Numbered from the stretch's first letter, positions 18,324 to 27,762 are shown. The stretch is DNA of 64,000 nt from Bacillota bacterium (GCA_026627385.1 JAPNUR010000004.1:143814-207813), one strand, 5' to 3'. Made by a program: numbers and translations. Notes: generated by a model not told the origin, from the letters alone.

Positions 18324-19286
18324 TTACCCTGGTTCTGTTCTTGACTCCTGAGACATGACAGTTTCTAAGAAACAATGCTCGGCCACCCGTGATTGTATCT
18401 CCTCCATGATCTGCCATGCGCGACAGTAGAACATTTGAAAGACGGACCACCATTCGGTGGCGCGATGTGACGGAGACTCGCCCAAGGTGACGCTCAAAGC
18501 ATGGCGTCCGGGTGGCAAAAGGTGGGGAGCCTCTGCATGGGTGATGCCTAACTGTTGTTGGGGTAGAACCAGGTGATTGATGGTGGCAGGTTCTAAGGCA
18601 TCGTGATAGTAATGAACGGCATATCCTCGGAGAAGGGCTTGCTCCCCAAACCGCCGCAACAAGGCGGAGGCGTCTCGATGACAGCAGGCGATAATATGCA
18701 CGGTTTCTTGAAGCGCGCGAAATGTCTCGTCTAAAAAGTTCGTGTAAGGTCCGGCCCCAGTCAGGGGATTGCCAAAGAAATGCGTATCAACGGCTTCGCA
18801 TGACGAACTTGGGGTTGACAAATATCGGGTGATCCAATCTGTCACCGGAGTTATGAAAGATGCCGGATCTGTGGAGCACTGCTGTTCTGCTTGGGTCCGG
18901 GCGGCCAATGCGCCGGTTAAGCATTCTTTTAGGTTCAAGCGCAAGCTATGCCAGGGTAGAGTATGACGGACTTGGGCATAAGCTGACGTGCTATACCAAG
19001 AGGTTAACGGGTCAACCAGAAGGACACCCGCTGCAAAATGCTGGGGATGAATCCATGCGCGGTGACGCGTGTGGTCTACAATGCCGATGACTTCTGTTGG
19101 CTGGTAAACCGAGTGCCAGAGGGTCACCTCTGTGGCCGTTACTGGCGAGGCCTCGAGATCAGTTAAAACTCCTTTGGGATCACCTGACGCGATGTCCCGC
19201 ATGGTCCGTAGATGCAAGGCGTAGAATTGACGAAACCCGGCAGCGGTTTCGGCTTCGAGAAAAGCATGGGAAAGTCGAGAAATCAT
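18324..19286 (-). CDS. Conserved protein resembling PRK06851-type P-loop ATPases but lacking Walker A
   Basis: I do not recognise this 320-residue protein with certainty. The segment around residues 165-265 (HFFGNPLTGAG, then GYAVHYYHDALEPATINHLV and TLGE) is reminiscent of the second half of PRK06851-family Firmicute ATPases, in which an FLGxxTPxG start, a GRPGTGKS P-loop, a YHxxFDPxSLDxVI strand and an APH motif occur in that order. At the P-loop position this protein reads ACCHRDASAL, which cannot be a Walker A. It may be a non-catalytic homologue. The ATG has GGAGGT upstream. Confidence 0.6.
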   Translation of the reverse strand: MISRLSHAFLEAETAAGFRQFYALHLRTMRDIASGDPKGVLTDLEASPVTATEVTLWHSVYQPTEVIGIVDHTRHRAWIHPQHFAAGVLLVDPLTSWYSTSAYAQVRHTLPWHSLRLNLKECLTGALAARTQAEQQCSTDPASFITPVTDWITRYLSTPSSSCEAVDTHFFGNPLTGAGPYTNFLDETFRALQETVHIIACCHRDASALLRRFGEQALLRGYAVHYYHDALEPATINHLVLPQQQLGITHAEAPHLLPPGRHALSVTLGESPSHRATEWWSVFQMFYCRAWQIMEEIQSRVAEHCFLETVMSQESRTEPG

Positions 19287-19381
19287 AACGCACCTCCAAT
19301 GACGATGTAGGGCATCATACGGTGAACGCGATAAAAGGGTGCGTAAAATCGGTATACTAAGCTCGAAGGGGAGGCATACGC

Positions 19382-20914
19382 GTGTGGTTACCTCAGCGGT
19401 CGGCTCGGGTGTTGGCCATTTTGGTCGGTGCGCTTGCCGTCAGCATGTGGCCGGGTTGGTCCTTAAATCCCGAAGTCCTGGACAATTTGCCCATTCATAC
19501 CTGGGGGCCGTATAATACCGCGCTGAACCATGGTTACGAATCCGAAAACCGTGTGTCGCCGGTCATTCCCACGTCGTATCAGGCGACGCGGGGTCCGCAC
19601 GTGGTTGGTGTGCAGTTTATCGGCGATGCCCAAGTGGATTTGAAGCATGATCATTTTGGTATTAAAATCACGGGGACGCACATGCGCACGCCGTTTCATG
19701 TGCCCAACGTGTACCACGCTGGCTTTGTCGGATGGCGGCTCTCAAAACCGCTAGCACCGGGCCGCTATAACGTCACCTTTGACTTTCCCGGCTTTGATAT
19801 TGCACCGCAATCATGGACCATTACGGTCACAAACCGACGGGTGGCGCCTGCCCGGCTGTCCTCGTCGGCCTCCCTTATTTTAAAGTCGCTAAATACGGTG
19901 CGCAGCGCCTTAAACCTTGATCCGGTGCATTGGAACGACGCGTTGCAACTAGCTAGTATGGCCCATGTGCAATACCTCGCACAAAATGGCTATAATGCAC
20001 CGTCTTTTCACATGGAATCGCCTGGCCGTCCCGGTTACGTGGGACGCACCCCTTGGAACCGCGACATGGCGTTCGGCTGGCCATCGCCTCTGGCCGGGGA
20101 AGTCGGCATCGAATGGGCGATCCCGTCGGAGGCGGTGACGATTGTCCAGGACTTAGTCGATACGGTGTACCACCGGCTATCGATTTTGTCCGACAATCTT
20201 TTGGCGATGGGGGTTGCGGAAACGAGTGGTCCTCATGGGGCGGTTGTGATGGACCTTGGCTTTGGCTACCGCGCCAATTTGCCGAAAGCGATTGTTTATC
20301 CCTACGATGGACAACCTGGTGTGCCGACCGCCTGGGTGGACATTGAATCGCCTAACCCTGTTCGAGAGGGTTATGGCCATATTTTTGGATACCCGATTAC
20401 GGCAGATTTTCCGACGGTGGCCCATTTGAACGGGGTACGCCTTTGGTTGGCACAGGATCGCCATCGGGTGCCAGTGGTGATCGATGCGCCAGGAACCAAC
20501 GGTATGCAGTCGAATCAAATAGGGATGGTACCCATGCGTCCGCTGAGGGGGAACAGCGTATACGTGGCACATCTTGTCGGGCGCGCGACGTTTGATGATG
20601 GCATGGATCGGCCCATTAAACTGACTTGGCGGTTTGCCACCGGCGGGCAAAATCAATCCTTGGCTGCGACGGTAGAGTCGCCCGTCACGGTGGTGATTGC
20701 GGATATGACCGCAGGATCGGGTGTGACCATTGGCGGTGAACCCATTACCCTTTATCGGCGTCAAGGACGGCAACCGCTAAAAGTCGTGGCGCGCGGGCGC
20801 ACAAACTGGGATGGGCTCTGGACCCTTACGCTGACCCATCATCAGGCGGGAGACTACGAAGCGGTATCGGCAACTAATAATGCTACGGTATTTTGGTGGG
20901 GGAATCATGGGTAA
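19382..20914 (+). CDS. Secreted CAP-domain (SCP/YkwD-like) protein
   Basis: The 510-residue protein has an N-terminal signal segment (VLAILVGALAVSMWPG) and a beta-sandwich-like region to about residue 160. A CAP/SCP domain follows (about 165-310), seen from LNTVRSALNLDPVHWNDALQLASMAHVQYLAQNG, a conserved HMESPGRPGYVGRTP strand, and the LLAMGVA segment. The remaining 200 residues are Ig-like. Bacterial CAP proteins are mostly of unknown activity and are often found in spore coats or envelopes. The GTG start has GGGGAGG upstream. The downstream hydrolase gene overlaps its end by 8 bp. Confidence 0.8.
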   Translation: MWLPQRSARVLAILVGALAVSMWPGWSLNPEVLDNLPIHTWGPYNTALNHGYESENRVSPVIPTSYQATRGPHVVGVQFIGDAQVDLKHDHFGIKITGTHMRTPFHVPNVYHAGFVGWRLSKPLAPGRYNVTFDFPGFDIAPQSWTITVTNRRVAPARLSSSASLILKSLNTVRSALNLDPVHWNDALQLASMAHVQYLAQNGYNAPSFHMESPGRPGYVGRTPWNRDMAFGWPSPLAGEVGIEWAIPSEAVTIVQDLVDTVYHRLSILSDNLLAMGVAETSGPHGAVVMDLGFGYRANLPKAIVYPYDGQPGVPTAWVDIESPNPVREGYGHIFGYPITADFPTVAHLNGVRLWLAQDRHRVPVVIDAPGTNGMQSNQIGMVPMRPLRGNSVYVAHLVGRATFDDGMDRPIKLTWRFATGGQNQSLAATVESPVTVVIADMTAGSGVTIGGEPITLYRRQGRQPLKVVARGRTNWDGLWTLTLTHHQAGDYEAVSATNNATVFWWGNHG

Positions 20915-21740
20915 GGATTTTCCCGTAAAACGGATATCTATCCGAGATGGAATCGATCTCGCATATATGGAAGTTATTTCAGGTGATGATGCGGTCGTCT
21001 GGATTCATGGGATGGGTGCCTACCGTGAAAGTTTTCACAATATCTTCGAGCATCCTCCCGTGCCCGCTCGTCATCTGGCACTCGATTTACCCGGTTTTGG
21101 TCATTCGGGACATTGGCCACGCACTCACCAACTCGGTGATTATGTGGACGCTATCCTCGATTTTTTGGATGGTCTCAAGATTGAGAGCGCAGTGCTCGTT
21201 GGCCATTCGTTTGGTGGGATGGTTGCGGGAGAAACGCTTGTGAGGGCGCCAGATCGGGTGAGGGGTGCGCTCTTGATCGCCTCGGCAGGCTGGTTTTCGC
21301 CGGAAAATGCGCTCCAGCCCACCCCATTTGTCTTAGTCAACCGTGTGGGCATTTGGCTCACGGGGCTAGACTATTTTGGTCGCCGCATGTTAGCGGCCTT
21401 AGGTGTTGCTCCGGACCGTTTGACGGTGGAGGATCGCCGCCGGTTTCGCTGGGGGTGGCGGCACGCGTACGAGATGGCGCGCATGGGCCGATTTTATGAA
21501 AGCCCCCAATTTGCCGACCGCGTGCTGGCAACGGGTCGCCCATTAGCCATTATTCACGGCGACCGCGACCTCTTGTTTCCGTTGCCGCGGTTACAGTCGG
21601 TGCTCCAAGGGCGGGCACCACTCTGGGTTATCCCAGGCGCTGGCCATGTGCCCTTTTATTCCCACCCCGACGCGTTCCGTCAAGTATTTCAAGCCGCCTA
21701 TGCGAGTTTGGGGCATAACCCGCGTAATGACAACCGGTAA
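20907..21740 (+). CDS. Alpha/beta-fold hydrolase
   Basis: The 277-residue protein has the oxyanion strand VVWIHGMGAYRESF, the DLPGFGHSG loop, nucleophile elbow GHSFGG, and the late HGDRDLLFP aspartate and GAGHVPFYSHPD histidine, completing a Ser-Asp-His triad. The cap is short. The substrate is not predictable. The ATG at 20907 overlaps the upstream CAP gene and has GTGGGGGAA in front. Its 3-prime 113 bp overlap the convergent glutamate-synthase-like gene. Confidence 0.88.
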   Translation: MGKDFPVKRISIRDGIDLAYMEVISGDDAVVWIHGMGAYRESFHNIFEHPPVPARHLALDLPGFGHSGHWPRTHQLGDYVDAILDFLDGLKIESAVLVGHSFGGMVAGETLVRAPDRVRGALLIASAGWFSPENALQPTPFVLVNRVGIWLTGLDYFGRRMLAALGVAPDRLTVEDRRRFRWGWRHAYEMARMGRFYESPQFADRVLATGRPLAIIHGDRDLLFPLPRLQSVLQGRAPLWVIPGAGHVPFYSHPDAFRQVFQAAYASLGHNPRNDNR

Positions 21741-23082
21741 TTTTGGCAATCACGGGATCCAAGGCCGAGAGATCGCGGCGAGACAAATCGGTCACTCGCG
21801 TATGGCCCATGGTCCGCAAGGAAATTTCCATTTCTTTTCGGCAGCTTTCTAAAAAATGATGAAGCCCACGGGCCGCCTTCTCGACGTCGAGCGGGAGCTT
21901 GGGTCGGGCCCGGTAAAACACGAGATCTGTGGGGGGATAAAAAGGCACCGCGGTGGTGATTTGGTAGTGCGCTAACGCGAACATCGCAATGGTGCCCAAC
22001 CCGACGGCATTGGCTCCCATAGCGTAGGCTTTTAAAAAGTCGCCGGGTTCACGAAATCCCCCGGAAATTAACAGGTCCACATCGTCACGCGTATGAGTCA
22101 CCTCAAGATGGTGTACGGCGCGCGCCAGGGCCATGAGGCTAGGAATGCCGAAATGGTCAGAGAGCGTAATGGGTGCATTGCCCGTGGCACCTTCGGTGCC
22201 GTCGATGACAATCACATCGACTTGGGCATCTAAGGCGACATCGAGGTCGCGCTCGAGATCATCACTGGCGCCCATTTTGAGCGCGATGGGTACTCCGTCG
22301 GTGACCGACCGCAAGTATTGAACTACTTCTTTTAACGAACTGGGTTCACGAGGATCCGTGAGGAATAAGTCAGCATGGATAATGGGAGCATCGTCCGGCT
22401 TCAGATGCATTAACTGTTTAATCTCGTTTGATACCTCGTCTGGCGTGGCGATGACCGCGTTACCAGGCATAGCCCCCTGCCCCACTTGCACTTCAATCAT
22501 GTCCGCTTGCCGCAAAATCTCTACGTCGCGATTCCAGGTCCAGCGTCCAAACTGTAATACATAGTGGGACGCCAACTGCCGCTCTTCATCCAAAAACGGT
22601 CCTTGGCCAGAATTCAAGGGGATTTGGCTCCACCCAGAACCTTTGGCGAGCGCCAACCGGGCTTCCTTCGTGAGGGCGAGGCCATACGCCATTCCGGAAA
22701 TATAGAGCGGCATGGAAATGGTGATGGGCTTTCGGGCCCGTCGTCCCAAGGTGACGGCGAGTTCTACCGGTTCTGATTCGAGGACTGGGCGGCGCGCGAG
22801 TTGCGCCGGTACCAAGGCCAGATCATCAAGCCCGTGAACAGGTCGAGCTGAACCCATTGGGCGGATGACCACGTCGCCCGAATTGGCCCTCAGCGAGGAA
22901 TAGAGAAAATCAATGGGCGGCGTCGACCGCATAGACACATATAATTCGGCCAACGTATCACTCATGGGGCGTGTTAATAGGATAGTAATGACACGACGCA
23001 CGAGATTGGGTAGCCAGAGCATTAACCCGGCGACCATGACGAGCAACGCTATCAGTGCGGCCAAAAACTCAGTCCAGAACAC
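21628..23082 (-). CDS. FMN-binding glutamate synthase-family protein, membrane anchored
   Basis: About 484 residues: an N-terminal hydrophobic helix (ALIALLVMVAGLMLWL) followed by a glutamate-synthase central/FMN domain with SGMAYGLALTKEARLAL, SGQGPFLDEER, VQVGQGAMPG, VIVIDGTEGATGNAP and ISGGFREPGDFLKAYAMGANAVGLGT. The stand-alone FMN domain family (COG0069-like) oxidises or transfers ammonia-derived groups, but most members are not characterised, and no GltB amidotransferase or FeS subunit is adjacent. The GTG at 23082 has GGAGGCGG upstream. The longer frame to 23250 lacks one. Confidence 0.85.
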   Translation of the reverse strand: MFWTEFLAALIALLVMVAGLMLWLPNLVRRVITILLTRPMSDTLAELYVSMRSTPPIDFLYSSLRANSGDVVIRPMGSARPVHGLDDLALVPAQLARRPVLESEPVELAVTLGRRARKPITISMPLYISGMAYGLALTKEARLALAKGSGWSQIPLNSGQGPFLDEERQLASHYVLQFGRWTWNRDVEILRQADMIEVQVGQGAMPGNAVIATPDEVSNEIKQLMHLKPDDAPIIHADLFLTDPREPSSLKEVVQYLRSVTDGVPIALKMGASDDLERDLDVALDAQVDVIVIDGTEGATGNAPITLSDHFGIPSLMALARAVHHLEVTHTRDDVDLLISGGFREPGDFLKAYAMGANAVGLGTIAMFALAHYQITTAVPFYPPTDLVFYRARPKLPLDVEKAARGLHHFLESCRKEMEISLRTMGHTRVTDLSRRDLSALDPVIAKITGCHYAGYAPNSHRRLEILDGTRRGGNKRAHGQRLG

Positions 23083-23238
23083 CGTTACCGCCTCCACGCC
23101 GTAGCCTTCCCTGTTCTGGGCACACGTTATACTCATGGGTGAAGCGCGGGGGGCTCGCCAAGTGTAGCGCGGGTGGGTGCCATGCCGAGGGCCCGTACCT
23201 TGCGTAACGTTTTGTGTTACCATCAGTTGTAAGAACTT

Positions 23239-23853
23239 GTGGTGCGACAATCATTCTGCACTCCATTTATGGATTCGCGGGCATGGACGCGCATCTTCCG
23301 GGGGGAAGAAGGTGACACAATTTTTGCCGAACTGAGATATCGCTTAAAACCGGAAGAACCTGACAGCCGTGGTTGGGCCAAGCCTTCAGCGATTATGGTG
23401 CTGCTGGCTCCAGTGGAACGACCAGCAGTGTTATTGATTGAGCGGCCCCTCACCTTATCCCATCACGGCGGTCAAATTGGCTGTCCTGGCGGGACGGTGG
23501 ACTGGCAACTAGACCGTACGCTCTGGGATACCGCACGCCGCGAAACTCGAGAGGAGGTTGGCATTGACGTCCCTCAAAGCGCCCTATGGGGTTGGCTTGA
23601 TCCGGTGTACATTCCCCCTAGTGGCTATACCTTGGCGCCGGCGGTGGCCGGATTGCCCGTTGTTCCCGAGGTGCACTTCGAGCCCCAGGAAGTGTCGGGA
23701 TACCATTGGGTGCCGCTGGCCGTCCTGCAGCGCGTTCGGCGTCTTGCCGTTCGCGAAGTGGCGAACGTCCGATATCAAATGCCAGAATTTCCCCTAAGCT
23801 GGGGGCTGGTTTGGGGTGCGACGGCGCGCGTGTTGGACCAGTTGCTGGGATAG
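23239..23853 (+). CDS. NUDIX hydrolase, CoA-pyrophosphatase-like
   Basis: The 204-residue protein carries a full Nudix box (GGTVDWQLDRTLWDTARRET, then REEVGI) preceded by the HHGGQIGCPGG UPF0035-type signature typical of NudL-like CoA pyrophosphatases, which cleave CoA or other nucleoside diphosphate derivatives. The start is uncertain: the GTG at 23239 and the ATG at 23269 both lack an obvious Shine-Dalgarno. It is divergent from the glutamate-synthase-like gene and leads a run of same-strand genes. Confidence 0.85.
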   Translation: MVRQSFCTPFMDSRAWTRIFRGEEGDTIFAELRYRLKPEEPDSRGWAKPSAIMVLLAPVERPAVLLIERPLTLSHHGGQIGCPGGTVDWQLDRTLWDTARRETREEVGIDVPQSALWGWLDPVYIPPSGYTLAPAVAGLPVVPEVHFEPQEVSGYHWVPLAVLQRVRRLAVREVANVRYQMPEFPLSWGLVWGATARVLDQLLG

Positions 23854-23877
23854 CTAGGTAAGGGGTGACGGTGCGCG

Positions 23878-24594
23878 ATGATGATTCGAGAGTTAACGGC
23901 GCTGGACGAATTTGACGCATTTAGCCAACTTGAGGCCAGAATCTGGGGCGCTACCGATCCCACACCGCGTTCACTGCTGGTGGTGTTCTCGCGCCACGGT
24001 GGGGTCGTCTTGGGAGCTTATGACCGTGGTCAGCTGGTGGGGATTTCATTAGGTTTCCCTGGACTTGATGAAGACGGTCGAACGTACCTGCACTCCCATG
24101 TTCTTGGGGTGGTGATGGAGTACCGTGGGCGCGGAGTGGGTCAGGCGTTAAAGCGGGCTCAGTGGACTTACGCTGAACGGGCGGGCCTACCTTATGTGGG
24201 CTGGACTTTTGACCCTTTGATGGCTCAAAACGCCTGGTTTAACTTAGCGGTGTTGGGGGCCGAAGTGGCGGATGTCCTGGAAAATGCCTATGGATCATTG
24301 AATGACGCGATTAACGGGACGGCGCCCACACATCGGCTCTGGGTGCGCTGGAATCCCCAAAAACCGCCCCGCCGGCAGAATGGGGGGGATGAAGCCTTGA
24401 TGGCCATCCCGGCCAATGTGGAAACATTGCGGCGGCAAGATCCCCACCGCGCGCGTACACAACAGGAGGAATTCTTTCAGGAAATTAGCGCCCGTTGGCA
24501 GGCCGGTTGGCGAATTGACGGGGTCGTACGACAAGAGGGCCAAGTATGGTATCGCTGGGTGAAGACGGCCAGAGAAAGCGGGCGCGGGTCATGA
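23878..24594 (+). CDS. GNAT acyltransferase, probable amino-acid N-acyltransferase
   Basis: The 238-residue protein has the acyl-CoA motif in GVVMEYRGRGVGQALKRAQ and the ensuing YVGWTFDPLMAQNAWFNL strand typical of the COG3375 family. Genes of that family frequently sit beside enolase-superfamily N-acylamino-acid racemases and are thought to acylate amino acids. Here the stop overlaps the start of such a racemase (ATGA). Together with the downstream M20 deacylase this suggests acylation as the first step of an amino-acid inversion pathway. The acyl donor (acetyl- or succinyl-CoA) cannot be told from sequence by eye. Confidence 0.85.
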   Translation: MMIRELTALDEFDAFSQLEARIWGATDPTPRSLLVVFSRHGGVVLGAYDRGQLVGISLGFPGLDEDGRTYLHSHVLGVVMEYRGRGVGQALKRAQWTYAERAGLPYVGWTFDPLMAQNAWFNLAVLGAEVADVLENAYGSLNDAINGTAPTHRLWVRWNPQKPPRRQNGGDEALMAIPANVETLRRQDPHRARTQQEEFFQEISARWQAGWRIDGVVRQEGQVWYRWVKTARESGRGS

Positions 24595-25760
24595 AAATTG
24601 AGGCGATATTCCTGGATTTTGTGCAACTTCCGTTAAAGTCGCCATTTCAAACCTCCTTTGGGACGGAACGGGTCAAGTCCACATGGCTTGTTACCGTCGT
24701 TGCCGACGGCGTGCGCGGATACGCCGAGTCGGTAGCCGATGTCGAACCGTTGTATAGCGAAGAAACGCATGCGTCTGTCTATTTTGCGTGGAAAAACGCG
24801 TTGGTGCCTCGATTGGTCAATGAGTCTTTAACCGACCCTAAAGATGTGGATGCGCTTTTTGCGCCCATTCGCGGTAACCGCATGGCCAAGGCTGCCCTGG
24901 AAATGGCTATTTGGGATTGGTTTAGTCGTTCCCAGGGAGTCCCGCTATGGCGGCTCCTCGGCGGCGATCCAGCCCGCCAACGTATACCGGTGGGAGTGTC
25001 CATTGGCATTCAATCAAGTCCTGAGCAGCTGATTGCCGTCGCTATGGATTACTTAAGTCAAGGATACCGTCGGCTTAAGGTGAAGATTCAGCCCGGCACC
25101 GATGTTGAACCGTTGGAACGCCTGCGCGCGGCTGTGGGGTCTGAGGTGCCGATCATGGCAGATGCCAATTCCGCGTACCGACTTAGCGATGTGGACCGGT
25201 TAAAAGCCCTTGATGCGTTGAACCTCATGATGATTGAACAGCCGCTGGCGGAAGACGACATTGTCGACCACTCCGTGTTAGCGCGTGCGCTCAAGACGCC
25301 GGTGTGCTTGGATGAAGCGATTCGCTCATCCGACGATGCGCGTAAGGCCATCCAATTGGGGGCGTGCGCAGTTATTAACGTTAAAGTGGGGCGTGTGGGG
25401 GGGCATCAAATGGCGCGCCAGGTTCACGATGTGGCGGCGTCACACGGCGTGCCGGTATGGTGCGGCGGTATGTTGGAAACTGGTGTTGGCCGTGCGCACA
25501 ACCTGCACGTGAGCACCTTGCCCAACTTTCGATTGCCAGGCGACACGTCTGCGAGCGACCGATATTTTTTTGAGGATTTGGTGGACCCGCCCTTTCGTTT
25601 GAACCCTGACGGAACGTTAAGCGTGCCTGAAGGACCAGGCATTGGCGTTGAACCTGTTCCCGAACGATTAGCGCGTTTTCGGACGCATCATGAAGAGTGG
25701 CGACTGACGCCACATTGGCGACAAGGAGGCATTCCCCATGGGACGCCGACCCGGTTCTGA
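24591..25760 (+). CDS. N-acylamino-acid racemase / o-succinylbenzoate synthase
   Basis: The 389-residue enolase-superfamily member carries all the catalytic residues: K163 and K165 in LKVKI, metal ligands D191 (ADANSAY), E216 (MIEQPL) and D241 (LDEAI), and the opposite-face base K265 (NVKVGRVGG). The family includes menaquinone-pathway MenC and dual-function N-succinylamino-acid racemases. Absence of menaquinone genes and presence of an acyltransferase and deacylase on either side favour racemisation of N-acylamino acids. The ATG at 24591 is coupled to the upstream stop. The downstream start lies inside this gene. Confidence 0.9.
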   Translation: MKIEAIFLDFVQLPLKSPFQTSFGTERVKSTWLVTVVADGVRGYAESVADVEPLYSEETHASVYFAWKNALVPRLVNESLTDPKDVDALFAPIRGNRMAKAALEMAIWDWFSRSQGVPLWRLLGGDPARQRIPVGVSIGIQSSPEQLIAVAMDYLSQGYRRLKVKIQPGTDVEPLERLRAAVGSEVPIMADANSAYRLSDVDRLKALDALNLMMIEQPLAEDDIVDHSVLARALKTPVCLDEAIRSSDDARKAIQLGACAVINVKVGRVGGHQMARQVHDVAASHGVPVWCGGMLETGVGRAHNLHVSTLPNFRLPGDTSASDRYFFEDLVDPPFRLNPDGTLSVPEGPGIGVEPVPERLARFRTHHEEWRLTPHWRQGGIPHGTPTRF

Positions 25761-26835
25761 GGCCATGCTGGAATGGCTTCACGACCTTGTCACCATGGAA
25801 TCTCCGTCAGGGGACATTGCCGGGCTATCCGACATCATGGAATATCTCCAATACCACTTAAAAGGTCTAGGTGATGTTAATCTTGGCCACACCGAGCAGG
25901 GGCCGATTTTGACTATCCGCCGCGGGAATAGCGGAGCCCTATTATTGGGCCATGCCGACACCGTATGGCCCCGGGGGACATTACGCGCCATGATGTGGCG
26001 CACGGAGGGGGATTGGGTCTACGGACCCGGGGTCCTCGATATGAAAGGAGGACTCGCGTTAGCCATGGCGGCGTTTATGGAGTTGCCGGCGGATGTGCCG
26101 TTTACCTTGCTGGTGACGCCAGACGAAGAGGTGGGGAGCATGGCGAGTCGTCCCATCATAGAGGAGGCTGCGCGTCAAGCACCGCTGGTGTTGGTGCTCG
26201 AACCCGGAATGGCGGATGGGGCGATCAAGGTGGCACGGGCTGGTGTGGGGACGTTTTTGCTCAAGATTGGGGGAAGGGAAAGTCATGCGGGGTTAGATCC
26301 GGACGATGGCGCGAGTGCGTTGAAAGAATTGGCACACCATATCCTCTGGCTAGATACCCTTGCTGATCGGCAGCGGGGCACTACGGTCAATGTGGGAGTT
26401 GCGAGTGGCGGCACCCGAAGCAACGTGATCCCAGGGCAGGCAACAGCCGCTATTGACGTACGGGTCTGCCGGCGAGAGGAAATGGTGCGCATCCAAGAGG
26501 CCTTGGCCCATCCTCCGGTCTTTGACCGGCGCTGTGAGATCCAATACACAGGAACATTTGACCGACCACCGATGGAACTCACGCCGTCTAGCGAACGGTG
26601 GGTGAGGCAGGCCTCACAAATTTGGGAGAAGCTGACAGGCCAGCCATTAGGTCTCGCTCGCGTGGGCGGGGCTAGCGACGGCAACTTTACGGCATTGCTC
26701 GCGCCGACCCTGGATGGACTAGGGGCTGTGGGTGTAGGAGCGCATGCTCGACATGAAGGGGTCTATTGGCCGTACATGGTTTGGCGCTTGGAACTGTTAA
26801 AAGCGTTGATTGAAAAGGTGGCCCGTTTGCCATGA
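25738..26835 (+). CDS. M20-family metallopeptidase (N-acylamino-acid deacylase / carboxypeptidase-G2-like)
   Basis: The 365-residue protein has the di-zinc M20 motif set: H72 and D74 in LGHADTVWP, bridging D101 in GPGVLDMKGG, catalytic E130 with E131 in TPDEEVGS, E155 in EPG and a terminal histidine in AHARHEGVY. A dimerisation/lid domain lies around residues 170-280. M20 deacylases are stereospecific for L-substrates in known N-succinyl-L-amino-acid pathways, which would make the racemase step directional. The ATG, with ACAAGGAGGC upstream, overlaps the racemase gene by 23 bp. Confidence 0.88.
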   Translation: MGRRPGSEAMLEWLHDLVTMESPSGDIAGLSDIMEYLQYHLKGLGDVNLGHTEQGPILTIRRGNSGALLLGHADTVWPRGTLRAMMWRTEGDWVYGPGVLDMKGGLALAMAAFMELPADVPFTLLVTPDEEVGSMASRPIIEEAARQAPLVLVLEPGMADGAIKVARAGVGTFLLKIGGRESHAGLDPDDGASALKELAHHILWLDTLADRQRGTTVNVGVASGGTRSNVIPGQATAAIDVRVCRREEMVRIQEALAHPPVFDRRCEIQYTGTFDRPPMELTPSSERWVRQASQIWEKLTGQPLGLARVGGASDGNFTALLAPTLDGLGAVGVGAHARHEGVYWPYMVWRLELLKALIEKVARLP

Positions 26836-27758
26836 TAGTGACAACTTACTTACCGTCCGACTTGGAGCACGCATTTTTACAGGAACTTGCGGAACGCGGG
26901 TTTGATGCCCGGATTGTGCCCTGGTCCCACACAACGGCGGCGGACCGCACGCAGTCAGAGATACTGGTGGGATGGTATGTGCCTCAAGAAGTGATCGATG
27001 CGCTACCGAATCTCACTTGGTTACAGGTGGCAGGCGCTGGGGTCGATTGGACGTTGGATCTTCGAATCGCCGATGCTGTGGCGGTGACGCGTATGGTCGA
27101 GGGGTTTGGCACAGATATGGCGGAGTTTGCCTTAATGGCGGCATTAGCTTGGGTCAAAGACTGGTCGCGGCTTCGGACATTGCAACAACAACGCCGATGG
27201 GATCCGTATCTTGTGCGAACGCTGGCATCGCTTACTGTCGGTGTGTTGGGCGCCGGTGCTATTGGCCAAACCATTGCCAAAACGTTTCAACCTCTGGTGA
27301 AAGAAATTCGCATCATGGGGCGAAGCCGTCCTCAGGTGCCTCATATTGCCGGGTATCGTATCGATGAGGCGAGCGCATTTTATCGCGATTTGGATTTACT
27401 GATCATTGTCGTTCCGTTGACGCCTGACACTCGTTCTCTGGTTGGTGAATCAGCCTTTTCGTTAATGCGAGAGGGCGGTTATGTGATTAACTTGGCCCGA
27501 GGTGCGGTCATCGACACGTCGGCACTTATCGCGGCCGTCACTCGTCAGCAGTTGTCCGGCGCCTTTCTTGATGTGTTCGAAACCGAGCCGTTGCCGCCCG
27601 ACGCCGAGTTGTGGTCAATCCCGGGCATTACCGTGAGCCCGCACATGGCGGGGATTACCCGTGCTGAAGTATTGGCCGCGCATTTTATGGCGAATTTTCG
27701 TCGGTTTCGGCGACAGGAGCCGTTAATTGGCATGGTCGACCGGACACGAGGGTATTGA
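26832..27758 (+). CDS. D-isomer-specific 2-hydroxyacid dehydrogenase
   Basis: The 308-residue protein has the Rossmann NAD-binding motif GVLGAGAIGQTIAKTF, the catalytic arginine region INLARGAVID, the DVFETEPLP glutamate and a final histidine in SPHMAGIT, all typical of the D-2-hydroxyacid dehydrogenase family. It would interconvert a 2-oxoacid and a D-2-hydroxyacid. The start codon overlaps the M20 stop, so it belongs to the same operon. In that context the 2-oxoacid could come from an amino acid, but this is inference. Substrate not predictable. Confidence 0.88.
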   Translation: MIVTTYLPSDLEHAFLQELAERGFDARIVPWSHTTAADRTQSEILVGWYVPQEVIDALPNLTWLQVAGAGVDWTLDLRIADAVAVTRMVEGFGTDMAEFALMAALAWVKDWSRLRTLQQQRRWDPYLVRTLASLTVGVLGAGAIGQTIAKTFQPLVKEIRIMGRSRPQVPHIAGYRIDEASAFYRDLDLLIIVVPLTPDTRSLVGESAFSLMREGGYVINLARGAVIDTSALIAAVTRQQLSGAFLDVFETEPLPPDAELWSIPGITVSPHMAGITRAEVLAAHFMANFRRFRRQEPLIGMVDRTRGY

Positions 27759-27762
27759 AGAC

